From the NCBI RefSeq assembly GCF_035989245.1, contig NZ_JAYMFF010000002.1, positions 547,487 to 611,486 of the forward strand: 64,000 nucleotides of DNA, written 5' to 3'. The notes under the pieces were generated by a model. That model was not told where the DNA came from and did no database searches. It saw only the letters and a program-made list of their open reading frames with translations. This document shows positions 41,327-48,702 of this stretch, piece by piece (the first letter of the stretch is position 1; each line of letters begins with the position of its first letter). The position numbers and the translations under genes are program-made. The DNA is from Adlercreutzia wanghongyangiae (lineage in GTDB: Bacteria; Actinomycetota; Coriobacteriia; Coriobacteriales; Eggerthellaceae).

Positions 41327-41349
41327 CGCTCGGTGCCCATAAACGTTTA

Positions 41350-41380
41350 GCGGGGGTCGGACCAGTTGTCCGACCCCCGC
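41350..41380 (+). terminator. Hairpin terminator between the giant gene and murB
   Basis: Perfect 12-bp stem GCGGGGGTCGGA / TCCGACCCCCGC with a 7-base loop, 24 bases after the stop codon, followed by TTGCTGTTT. The T-run is weak, but the stem is very stable and may serve both converging genes. Confidence 0.8.
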
Positions 41381-41466
41381 TTGCTGTTTCTGGGGCGGCG
41401 GTGCTCGCGCCGTCGTGAGCTGGGGCTGTTACGTTGGGAAGGGAAGGGGGCGCTGCCCCGCGCGGG

Positions 41467-42387
41467 CTACTGCCAGAGGCGCACTTCGGGTTCCAGGGCC
41501 ACTCCGCTGGCAGCCTGTACGCGGCGCTGCACCTCGGCGATGAGGGCCAGCACGTCGGCGGCGGTAGCGGTGCCAACATTCACCACGAAGCCCGCGTGCT
41601 TGGTGGATACCTGGGCGCCACCGACGGTGAGGCCCTGGCAGTCGGCCTGCTGGATAAGGGCGCCGGCAAAGTGCCCCTCGGGGCGCTTGAAAGTGCTGCC
41701 TGCTGAGGGCATCTCCAGCGGCTGCTTTTCGGCGCGGCGCTGGGTCAGATCATCGATGCGTTCCTGAATAGCCGCTGGCGCATCGGGGCGCAGCTGCAGC
41801 GTGGCGCCCAGCACTACCCACCCCTCGCGCATCATGCGGCTGGTGCGGTAGCCCCAGGCGGTCTCGGCTGCCGGCACGTCTGCCACGTGCCAGCCGTCCG
41901 CGCCGGGCACCAGGCAGCGCACCGCAACGGCCACGTCGGAGAACTGGCCTTCATAGGCGCCAGCATTCATAATAGCGGCGCCTCCCACGGTGCCGGGAAT
42001 GCCGCTGGCGAACTCGTAGCCGGCAAGCCCCGCGGCGCAGGCGACTGCGGCCACTGTGGCATTATCGGCACCAGCCTGGGCGCGCAGCAAGCCGCCGGGC
42101 AGCAATTCCGTGGTCGCAAAGTTCTCCGCCAGCTTCAGCGTTACACCGGGCAGCCCCTCGTCGGGAGCGAGCACATTGGAGCCGTATCCCAGCACCCGCC
42201 ACGGCACGCCGGCCGCCTCGCAGGCTGCCACCACGGCGGCGACCTCCTCTTCGGTGTGGGGCAGCACCATCCACTGCGCCGGCCCTCCGATGCGGAAGGT
42301 GGTGTGCGCGGCCAACGCCTCGTCGGCCAGCATGTTCTCCGCACCGACGATGCCCTGAAGCCTTTTCTTGAAATCCGGAACGCTCAT
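41467..42387 (-). CDS. murB: UDP-N-acetylenolpyruvoylglucosamine reductase
   Basis: MurB reduces UDP-GlcNAc-enolpyruvate to UDP-MurNAc with NADPH and FAD in the cytoplasmic phase of peptidoglycan synthesis. The 306-residue length is normal. Visible family motifs: TTFRIGGPAQ and GYGSNVL of the FAD-binding part, SGIPGTVGGAAIMNAGAYEG, YRTSR, the catalytic-serine region PSAGSTFKRPEG, and a C-terminal EPEVRLW carrying the conserved Glu. GSTFKRP and the absence of the extra E. coli-type insert suggest a type II enzyme. It stands alone on the minus strand, convergent with the giant gene and divergent from the trkH operon; its leader would include the palindromic element described separately. Confidence 0.96.
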   Translation of the reverse strand: MSVPDFKKRLQGIVGAENMLADEALAAHTTFRIGGPAQWMVLPHTEEEVAAVVAACEAAGVPWRVLGYGSNVLAPDEGLPGVTLKLAENFATTELLPGGLLRAQAGADNATVAAVACAAGLAGYEFASGIPGTVGGAAIMNAGAYEGQFSDVAVAVRCLVPGADGWHVADVPAAETAWGYRTSRMMREGWVVLGATLQLRPDAPAAIQERIDDLTQRRAEKQPLEMPSAGSTFKRPEGHFAGALIQQADCQGLTVGGAQVSTKHAGFVVNVGTATAADVLALIAEVQRRVQAASGVALEPEVRLWQ

Positions 42388-42421
42388 TGCTCAATCCTTC
42401 TCAACTAAGTGCCGGTGTAGA

Positions 42422-42531
42422 GGAGACGGAGGGTGTTCTGACCGAGCGAGTTCCGCAGCGACTGGAACAGTCCAGTGGACTGTTCCACAAAGCGAGGACT
42501 GTCTGAGCGAATCAGAATACCCTGCGGCTCC
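42422..42531. repeat. 110-bp imperfect palindrome upstream of murB
   Basis: The centre is a perfect inverted repeat with 12-bp arms (TGGAACAGTCCA, 42463-42474; its complement 42476-42487) around a single G. The outer arms 42422-42442 and 42511-42531 match at 17 of 21 positions. The centres of inner and outer arms coincide. It could be a cruciform-forming dispersed repeat, a transcribed hairpin in the murB leader, or an operator. Confidence 0.8.
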
Positions 42532-42558
42532 GACAAGAGACGAGCTTCGAATTCGTCT

Positions 42559-42564
42559 ATTCTA
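42559..42564 (-). promoter_or_regulatory. Candidate -10 box for murB
   Basis: TAGAAT on the minus strand. Transcription would start near 42552, placing the 110-bp palindrome inside the murB leader. No good -35 box is visible. Confidence 0.35.
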
Positions 42565-42620
42565 GCCCATAGGCCGCAAGCCCGTCTCCTCCGTTTGCCA
42601 TGGCAATAGGGTTACCGTTG

Positions 42621-42649
42621 GTGACCCATGGGTTGCATTGTACTAGAAT
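42621..42649 (+). promoter_or_regulatory. Candidate promoter of the trkH operon
   Basis: GTGACC (42621-42626), 17 bases, TAGAAT (42644-42649). The predicted first base of the RNA is 42656, which is also the A of an ATG. Confidence 0.45.
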
Positions 42650-42655
42650 ACCCCC

Positions 42656-42706
42656 ATGACATATTCGCTCACATATTGCGCGCCGGCCGCGCGGGCCCGG
42701 GGTTGA
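42656..42706 (+). CDS. Possible leaderless 16-residue ORF
   Basis: ATG 42656 starts MTYSLTYCAPAARARG and stops at TGA 42704-42706, five bases before the GTG of the next small gene. It has no SD; it is proposed only because the predicted transcription start falls on its ATG, and leaderless initiation is common in actinobacteria. It could be a leader peptide coupled to the next gene, or chance. Confidence 0.25.
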   Translation: MTYSLTYCAPAARARG

Positions 42707-42710
42707 TCCG

Positions 42711-42842
42711 GTGGCTCGCAAGCATCCCGATATCAAACCCGCCACGCCGGCAGCCGCCATTACGCTCATGCTGCTGTCCATCGTCAGCTTCATCATCGGG
42801 CTGTGGGTGCTGATGGCGCTGACGCGCATCCTGTTGGGATAG
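42711..42842 (+). CDS. 43-residue single-pass membrane peptide preceding TrkH
   Basis: GTG start with GGGG at 42699-42702 eight bases upstream. The product begins MARKHPDIKPATPAAA, has one hydrophobic helix (ITLMLLSIVSFIIGLWVLMA), and ends LTRILLG. The stop lies four bases before the TrkH start, so the two are probably translationally coupled. Its basic cytoplasmic-type N-terminus followed by one helix recalls tiny accessory subunits of potassium systems such as KdpF; homology is not claimed. Codon use agrees with its neighbours. Confidence 0.6.
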   Translation: MARKHPDIKPATPAAAITLMLLSIVSFIIGLWVLMALTRILLG

Positions 42843-42846
42843 CCCT

Positions 42847-44376
42847 ATGTGGTTGCGCTTCACACTGTACGACCTGCGGGTCATCGGGCATTACCTGGGT
42901 ACGTTGGTGCTGTTCTTCGCGGTGCTGATGTTAGTGCCCCTGGCCACGGCCCTCGTCTTCCATGAATGGGAGCCGGCGTCGCGTTACCTGGTGGCCGTGG
43001 GCATTACCATGGTGGCCGGCTGCGCCCTGCGCTTTCTGCGTATCGAGCCCGGGCGCCTGTCGCGTCGCCAGGCCCTGGCGGTAACGGGCTTCGCCTGGGT
43101 GGTGCTGGCGCTGTTCGCCTCCATTCCGCTGTACTTCTCGGGACATTACGCCACGTATCTGGACGCCGTGTTCGACGGCGTGTCGGGGCTCACCACCACC
43201 GGTGCCTCGGTCATCGTCGATTTGGACCACCTGTCCTACGCCGACAACATGTTCCGCTTCGCCATGCACGCCCTGGGCGGCTTGGGCCTTATCGTGGTGG
43301 CCCTGTCGTTCGGGCTGTTCGGCCGCGGGGGCGGCGCGTCGCTGTTCTCGTCGGAGGGCCGCAGCGAGCACGTGGTGCCCAACGTAGTGCAGACGACCCA
43401 GTTCATCGCCCGCATCACCCTGATCATCGTGTCCATTGCCACGGTGGTCATCATGGGGCTGTGCCTGGTGCTGGGCATGGAGCCGGCTCGCGCGTTCCTG
43501 AACGCCCTGTGGGTGGCGCTGTCGGCCTTCCTTACCGGCGGTTTCACGCCCATGCAGCTGTCCATCATGTACTACCACTCGTTCCCGCTGGAATGCATCC
43601 TCATGGTGCTGATGATTCTGGGCTCGGTGAGCTTCGTGCTGTACGCCGAGGTGTGGAAGGGCAACGTGGGCGCCTTTTTCAAGGACATCGAGACCAAGAC
43701 CATGGTGCTGTGGATTGCCGTGATGGCCTTCGTGTTCGCGGCTACGCTGTCGTCGTGGGCGCTGTTCGACGACATGCTGGCGCTGTTGCGCCGCGGTCTG
43801 TTCATGATCATCTCGGCGTTCACCACCACGGGCTTCCAGGTGGTCACCACCAACCAGATCACCACCGTGTTCTCCAACGGGGCGTTCCTTACCCTGGCCT
43901 TCATCATGGCCGTGGGCGGCAGCTCGGGTTCCACGGCTGGCGGCATCAAGTTCTCGCGCATCGGTCTCATTTTCAAGTCCATCGTGGCGAACGTGAAGGA
44001 GGCGCTGGCGCCCGATTCGGCTCGCGTGGTGGTGTCCTACGACCATCTGGGTCGGCGCGTGCTGACGCCCGATATCGTGAAAGAAGCCATGACGGTGTTC
44101 ATCTTGTATGTGATCACCTACGTCATCGGCGCGCTGGTGGGCATCGCCCACGGCGGCGAGGCCATCCCGGCCATCTTCGAGTCGGTGGCCATGACTTCCA
44201 ACGGCGGCATTACCACCTCCATGGCGCATCCGGGCATGGCGCCCACGCTGGAGCTGTTCTACATTCTGCAGATGTGGGCGGGCCGTCTTGAGTTCGTCAC
44301 GCTGCTGGCCCTGATCGTGGAGGTGTGCGCCTCGGTGGTGCCGCGCCGGAAGGGGCCGAAGGTGAAGCGCTCGTGA
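42847..44376 (+). CDS. trkH: TrkH-family potassium uptake membrane subunit
   Basis: 509 residues, the normal size. TrkH/KtrB proteins form the K+ path from four pore-loop repeats; four can be seen: DGVSGLTTTGAS, SAFLTGGFTP, SAFTTTGFQ and AMTSNGGITTS. The family signature GGSSGSTAGGIK lies between loops three and four. About ten hydrophobic helices are present. The cytoplasmic gating partner TrkA is not in the immediate neighbourhood and must be elsewhere. The gene sits four bases after the small membrane peptide and overlaps the next gene by four bases (GTGA). Confidence 0.93.
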   Translation: MWLRFTLYDLRVIGHYLGTLVLFFAVLMLVPLATALVFHEWEPASRYLVAVGITMVAGCALRFLRIEPGRLSRRQALAVTGFAWVVLALFASIPLYFSGHYATYLDAVFDGVSGLTTTGASVIVDLDHLSYADNMFRFAMHALGGLGLIVVALSFGLFGRGGGASLFSSEGRSEHVVPNVVQTTQFIARITLIIVSIATVVIMGLCLVLGMEPARAFLNALWVALSAFLTGGFTPMQLSIMYYHSFPLECILMVLMILGSVSFVLYAEVWKGNVGAFFKDIETKTMVLWIAVMAFVFAATLSSWALFDDMLALLRRGLFMIISAFTTTGFQVVTTNQITTVFSNGAFLTLAFIMAVGGSSGSTAGGIKFSRIGLIFKSIVANVKEALAPDSARVVVSYDHLGRRVLTPDIVKEAMTVFILYVITYVIGALVGIAHGGEAIPAIFESVAMTSNGGITTSMAHPGMAPTLELFYILQMWAGRLEFVTLLALIVEVCASVVPRRKGPKVKRS

Positions 44377-45350
44377 AGGCAGGGAAAACGCAGAGACGTC
44401 GCCTGATGCGGGCGGCGACGGCCGTGGGATGCGCCGGCGTGCTGGCGCTGGGTCTGGGCCTGGGCGCAGGTGCGGCGCCGGCCGGCTCGGGCGTCGCGGC
44501 TGGCGGGACGGATGCGTCGAGCGCGGCGACGGCCGCGGGTGCGCCCTGGAGCGGCCCGGCTCAGGCGTGGGCCGACAACCCCACCAACGAAGCTGTGCCC
44601 ACCGACGATACCGGTGTGGTGGACCCCTCGGCCGGCAAGGACGACCAGCAGTCTCCCGGCGCAGGCGGGCAGCCGGGGCAGGGGGGCGACGCGGCCGCGG
44701 GACAGCCGGGCGATCAGCAGCCGCCGACCCTGGAAGAGGGTGCCGACGGCACACCGCCCGATGACGCCGAGGAGGCGCCGTCCGAAGGCGAGGACGGCGA
44801 GAGTGCGGCCGCCATGCCCAAGCCCATCATTCCCGACCCGGTGTTCGGCTCGGGTGTGAACCCCGACAACCTGGTGAATCCCCAGCAGAAGCCCGACAGC
44901 TCGTTTATCTACGACACGTCCATCAGCGCCCTGCAGGACGCCGATTCCTACCTGAACAACCAAACGGTGCAGGTGACCGGCGAGGTGGTGGGCGACCGCA
45001 TCAAGGCCGAGTTCGATCCGGGCTATTGCTGGATCGTGCTGCAGTCCAACGACAACTCCTACGCCGAGGTGCCGGTGTTCATTTCCGTGGACGCCACCTT
45101 GCCCATCGATATGTACGGCTCCTACGGCCGCAAGGGCACCACGCTGCAGGTGCGCGGTATCTTCCATCTGTCGTGCTCCGACCACGAGGGTCTCACCGAC
45201 CTGCATGCCGACACGGTCACGGCGGTGGAGAAGGGCTCGGTGACCCAGCAGACGCTGGATCCGGCCGCCTTTGCGCCCGGTGCGGTGCTGGTGGGCGTGG
45301 GCTTGGTGATGCTGCTGGTGTTCCGCCACATGAGGGAGGGACGTCGCTGA
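44373..45350 (+). CDS. Exported, C-terminally anchored OB-fold-like protein of unknown function
   Basis: GTG 44373 overlaps the trkH stop (GTGA), which decides the start; 325 residues. Visible parts: basic N-terminus and signal sequence (TAVGCAGVLALGLGLGAGAA), a disordered Gly/Pro/Gln/Asp/Glu-rich spacer to about residue 145, a compact domain (about 180-285) with QVTGEVVGDR, CWIVLQSND, DMYGSYGRKGTTLQVRGIF and LHADTV that looks like a bacterial OB fold, and a C-terminal helix GAVLVGVGLVMLLVF followed by RHMREGRR. The domain therefore faces outside. It overlaps rsgA by one base. The role is unknown; ligand sensing at the membrane is only a guess. Confidence 0.75.
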   Translation: MKAGKTQRRRLMRAATAVGCAGVLALGLGLGAGAAPAGSGVAAGGTDASSAATAAGAPWSGPAQAWADNPTNEAVPTDDTGVVDPSAGKDDQQSPGAGGQPGQGGDAAAGQPGDQQPPTLEEGADGTPPDDAEEAPSEGEDGESAAAMPKPIIPDPVFGSGVNPDNLVNPQQKPDSSFIYDTSISALQDADSYLNNQTVQVTGEVVGDRIKAEFDPGYCWIVLQSNDNSYAEVPVFISVDATLPIDMYGSYGRKGTTLQVRGIFHLSCSDHEGLTDLHADTVTAVEKGSVTQQTLDPAAFAPGAVLVGVGLVMLLVFRHMREGRR

Positions 45351-46375
45351 TGGCCGATGCGTTGCGTACGGGCGAGGTGGTGAAGCTGGACCGGGGCTAT
45401 CCCCTGGTGCGCTTCCCCGACGGCGAGCGCTTGCGCTGCGAGCACGCCACGGCCCTGGTGAAAGGCCACGACCAGCGCGCCGTCATCGGCGATGTGGTGT
45501 CGGTGTCGGTGCCTGATGCCCACGACAAGGGCGTGATCGAGGCCATTGCCCCGCGCAGCCGCGAATTCGTGAGGAAGGACCCCACCGAGCGAGCCGTGCC
45601 CCAGGTGCTGGCGGCGAACTTCCAGCGCGTGATCGTGGCCCAACCGGTGGGCGAGGTGAACCTGCGCCGTCTGGAGCGTGAACTGGTGCTGGCCTTCGAA
45701 ACGGGCGCCGAGGTGACCGTGGTGCTGACCAAGGCCGACCTGGCCGCCAGCGAGGCCGACACCGAATCCGTCGTGCAGGCCGTGCGCGCGCTGGCCGGGC
45801 CCGACACGCCGGTGCTGCTGGTGTCCGAGGCCGACCCGTCGTCGGTGGAGGCCGTGCGGCGCCTGCTGGCCCCCGGCACTACCACGGTGTTGATCGGTCG
45901 GTCGGGAGTGGGGAAGTCGAGTCTGGTGAACATGCTGGTGGGCGCCGAGGTGCTGGATGTGGGCGCCGTGCGCGAGGGCGACGGCAAGGGTCGCCACACC
46001 ACGGTGAGCCGCGAGATCGTGGAGGTGCCGGGTGCGGGCCGCATCGTGGACATGCCCGGCGTACGCGGCTTGGGTCTGTGGGATGCCGATGCGGGCATCG
46101 AGGCCGCCTTCTCCGACATCGAGGAGCTGGCTGCATCGTGCCGCTTCCGCGACTGCACCCACGAGGCGGAGCCGGGGTGCGCGGTGCGGGCCGCTGTGGA
46201 GTTGGGCGCGCTGCCCCGGGCCCGCTACGATTCCTACCAGGCCCTGCGCCAGGAGGCGGGCGTGGTGAAGGAGCGCCGCGAGCAGGCGCGCCGCCTGGCC
46301 CGCGAGAAGGTGAGCGACACCAAACGCCAGCGCAAGGGGGCATCTCCGCCGCCCCGTCGCAAACGCCGCAGTTAA
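45350..46375 (+). CDS. rsgA: Ribosome small-subunit-dependent GTPase A
   Basis: ATG 45350 overlaps the previous TGA (TGATG) and has GGGAGG upstream; 341 residues. Circularly permuted GTPase: N-terminal OB fold (about 5-75), G4 TKAD (about 127), P-loop GRSGVGKSS (183-191), switch I KGRHTT, G3 DMPGVRG (234-240), then the zinc-binding C-terminus with Cys264, Cys269, His271 and Cys277. RsgA checks late maturation of the 30S subunit. The basic tail KRQRKGASPPPRRKRRS fits rRNA contact. Its place behind envelope genes is probably operon layout rather than shared function. Confidence 0.95.
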   Translation: MADALRTGEVVKLDRGYPLVRFPDGERLRCEHATALVKGHDQRAVIGDVVSVSVPDAHDKGVIEAIAPRSREFVRKDPTERAVPQVLAANFQRVIVAQPVGEVNLRRLERELVLAFETGAEVTVVLTKADLAASEADTESVVQAVRALAGPDTPVLLVSEADPSSVEAVRRLLAPGTTTVLIGRSGVGKSSLVNMLVGAEVLDVGAVREGDGKGRHTTVSREIVEVPGAGRIVDMPGVRGLGLWDADAGIEAAFSDIEELAASCRFRDCTHEAEPGCAVRAAVELGALPRARYDSYQALRQEAGVVKERREQARRLAREKVSDTKRQRKGASPPPRRKRRS

Positions 46376-46407
46376 GCTATCGCCAATCCTTGTCAGGAAG
46401 GAAGTTC

Positions 46408-47772
46408 ATGAATCCCGTTGTCATCATTCCCACCTTCATCTACCCGCGTCGCCATCGCGGCGGTTCCGATGTGGTGACGGCCTACGACCATCCCACCGCG
46501 CCCAACCAGCCGGGCGAGTTGGGGCGCTGCCTGGAATCGCTGGCGAAGGTGGAGGGCCTGGGGTTGGTGGTCATCCTGGTGTCGGCCGACATGTCCATTG
46601 AGGCCCAGGCGGCCGAGAAGGTGCAGGCCGTGGCCAGCGCGCACCCCGAGGTGACCACGCTCGTCATCGGCGCGCCCGAGTTGGCGCTGATCGAGCAGCG
46701 CATGGCCCAGCTGAACATCGAGCGCCTGAACAAGGAGATCGGCCTGGCGGGCTACGGCGCCATTCGCAACCTGGGGTTGGTGGTGGCCAACGTGCTGGGC
46801 TTCGACGCGGCGGTGTTCCTGGACGACGACGAGGTGGTGGACGATCCCGCGTTTCTGCAGAAGGCCATGTACGGCCTGGGCAAGCTGACGCGCCAGGGCG
46901 TGCCCATCGTGGCCAAGACCGGCTATTATCTGAACGACCAGGGCTCCTATCTGTCGAAGTGGGAGGACAAGTGGTACAACCGCTTCTGGCAGCAGGGCCG
47001 CGCTTTCAACGAGTGGATCACCAAGGCCATGCGGGGGCCGCGCCTGTCGCGCTCGAACCACGTGTGCGGCGGCTGCCTGGCCATTCACAAGGAGGCGTTC
47101 CGCCGTCTGGCCTTCGACCCGTGGATTGCCCGCGGCGAAGACTTGGACTACATGCTGAACCTGCGCATGTACGGCTCGGACATCTGGTTCGACAACCAGT
47201 GGGTGCTGCGCCATCTGCCGCCCGATTCTCCCAGCGAGGGCATGCGTTTCCGCCAGGACATCTTCCGCTGGCTGTACGAGTACCGCAAGCTGGAGTACAG
47301 CCGCGCCCTCATTGATTTGCAGCAGGTGAAACCGGCCTCGTTGGAGCCCTATCCCGGGCCGTTTTTGGAGCCGGGCCTGCGCCGCCGCATTCGTCTGACG
47401 GCGTGGCTGCGCAGCTTCGGGCGCCCCGACAAGCGCGCCTACCGCCAGGCTGCCAAGGCCGCCACGGGCGTGGCGAGCGCCTATGCCGAGGCCAACTGCG
47501 CGAAGTACTTCGAGTTCCAGTACGTGTGGCCCGAGGCCATGAAGCGCTTGGAATCCGACCAGCTGCTGTCCAGCGCTCTGGTGCGCTCCAGTATGCTGCG
47601 CGTGCAGGATGTGGAAGAGGAGGCCGCGGGGGCGCCCGCGCCCGAGGCGGCCGCGGTTGCGGGTGCCGCCGTTGCTGCGGGCGCATCGGCCCCCGTGCCC
47701 ATGCCTGGTGTGCCGCACCCCTCTATCGACCCGGGTGCCACCACGCAGATTCGCCTGGATATGGCTGAGTAG
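46408..47772 (+). CDS. GT-A-type glycosyltransferase (family 2-like)
   Basis: ATG 46408 follows GGAAGGAAG at a good distance; 454 residues. The N-terminus VVIIPTFIYPRR, the metal-binding VFLDDDEVVDD (Asp139-141), CGGCLAIHKEAFRRL and RGEDLDYMLNLRMYG have the layout of a nucleotide-sugar-dependent inverting transferase: donor site, DxD, acceptor region, catalytic ED. There is no membrane segment, so it acts in the cytoplasm. The last ~50 residues are an Ala/Pro/Val-rich tail ending GATTQIRLDMAE. It starts 32 bases after rsgA and ends 9 bases before the permease gene. The acceptor is unknown. Confidence 0.75.
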   Translation: MNPVVIIPTFIYPRRHRGGSDVVTAYDHPTAPNQPGELGRCLESLAKVEGLGLVVILVSADMSIEAQAAEKVQAVASAHPEVTTLVIGAPELALIEQRMAQLNIERLNKEIGLAGYGAIRNLGLVVANVLGFDAAVFLDDDEVVDDPAFLQKAMYGLGKLTRQGVPIVAKTGYYLNDQGSYLSKWEDKWYNRFWQQGRAFNEWITKAMRGPRLSRSNHVCGGCLAIHKEAFRRLAFDPWIARGEDLDYMLNLRMYGSDIWFDNQWVLRHLPPDSPSEGMRFRQDIFRWLYEYRKLEYSRALIDLQQVKPASLEPYPGPFLEPGLRRRIRLTAWLRSFGRPDKRAYRQAAKAATGVASAYAEANCAKYFEFQYVWPEAMKRLESDQLLSSALVRSSMLRVQDVEEEAAGAPAPEAAAVAGAAVAAGASAPVPMPGVPHPSIDPGATTQIRLDMAE

Positions 47773-47781
47773 GGGCGCGGC

Positions 47782-48639
47782 ATGGAGGCAACGGTCGTTC
47801 TGTTCGCGGTGTCGCTGGTCGTCGGCCTGGTGGTGGGCGTGCTGGCGGGGCTTTTGGGCGTGGGCGGCGGCATGCTGCTGGTGCCGGCGTTCAAGCTGGG
47901 CTATGCTATGGACTCTCTCATGTGCACGGCCACCTCGCTGTTCACTATTATTCCCACGTCGGTTTCCGGCGCCATCTCCCATGTGCGCAACAAGACCTGC
48001 CTGCCGAAGTTGGGCGTGGCGGCGGGTGTGGGGGGTGCCTGTCTGTCGCCGGTGGGCGTGTGGCTGGCCACCCTGTCGCCCGACTGGTGTGTTATGGGCG
48101 CGGCGGCTCTCATCATCGGCTACTCGGCCATCACCATGTTCCGCAAGGCCCTGAAGGCGCCGAAGACGAGAAAGGCCGCGGCGGGTGCGGCATCTGCCGC
48201 GACAACCGCCGCCGAGCGCGCCGCCGCCATCGAGCGCGCCCACCGCGAGGCGCCCGCCATCGGCTGGCGCGAGGTGGCCATCGGCTTCGCCATCGGGCTG
48301 GGGGCCGGTTTGGCCTCGGGCTATGTGGGCGTGGGCGGCGGCTTCATCATGGTGCCGCTGATGATGTCCATCCTGCGCGTGCCCATGAAGCTTACCTCGG
48401 GCACGTCGCTGATCGCCGTGATGATTCTGGCGGTGCCGGGCGTTGTCACCCAGGCGCTGCTGGGCAACATCAACTGGGTGGCCGGCATTGCCGTGGCCTG
48501 CGGGTCCATTCCCGGGGCGGCCCTGGGCGCCAAGCTCATTCCCAAGGTGCCCGAGCGGCAGCTGCGCTTCCTGTTCGCCGGCTTTCTGGTGGTGGCGGCC
48601 GCGCTTTTGGTGGTGAACCAGCTGGGCCTGTGGGGTTAG
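47782..48639 (+). CDS. TauE/SafE-family anion permease
   Basis: 285 residues, eight or so hydrophobic helices in two homologous halves. Each half opens with the family glycine motif: AGLLGVGGGMLLVP near residue 15-30 and SGYVGVGGGFIMVP near 175-190. A hydrophilic Ala/Lys-rich loop (about 125-160) separates the halves. Family members move sulfite, sulfoacetate or related organic anions; the substrate cannot be read from sequence. It begins 9 bases after the glycosyltransferase and ends the operon, because a new promoter follows. Confidence 0.88.
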   Translation: MEATVVLFAVSLVVGLVVGVLAGLLGVGGGMLLVPAFKLGYAMDSLMCTATSLFTIIPTSVSGAISHVRNKTCLPKLGVAAGVGGACLSPVGVWLATLSPDWCVMGAAALIIGYSAITMFRKALKAPKTRKAAAGAASAATTAAERAAAIERAHREAPAIGWREVAIGFAIGLGAGLASGYVGVGGGFIMVPLMMSILRVPMKLTSGTSLIAVMILAVPGVVTQALLGNINWVAGIAVACGSIPGAALGAKLIPKVPERQLRFLFAGFLVVAAALLVVNQLGLWG

Positions 48640-48658
48640 GCGCGCCGGCGTTCCGGTT

Positions 48659-48667
48659 TGCTATACT
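48659..48667 (+). promoter_or_regulatory. Extended -10 promoter of the histidine kinase gene
   Basis: TGC-TATACT (48659-48667), 35 bases before the start codon. No -35 box is visible. The same TGC-TATACT occurs before serS, so it may be a house style for the main sigma factor. Confidence 0.55.
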
Positions 48668-48702
48668 GGCGTCAACAAGCTGAGCGATTGGAGGCGGGCG
48701 CC

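Noticed and set aside
46078..46407. Longer N-terminus for the glycosyltransferase
   Set aside because: It would overlap the conserved C-terminus of RsgA in another frame; GGAAGGAAG before ATG 46408 and the start MNPVVIIPTF are decisive.
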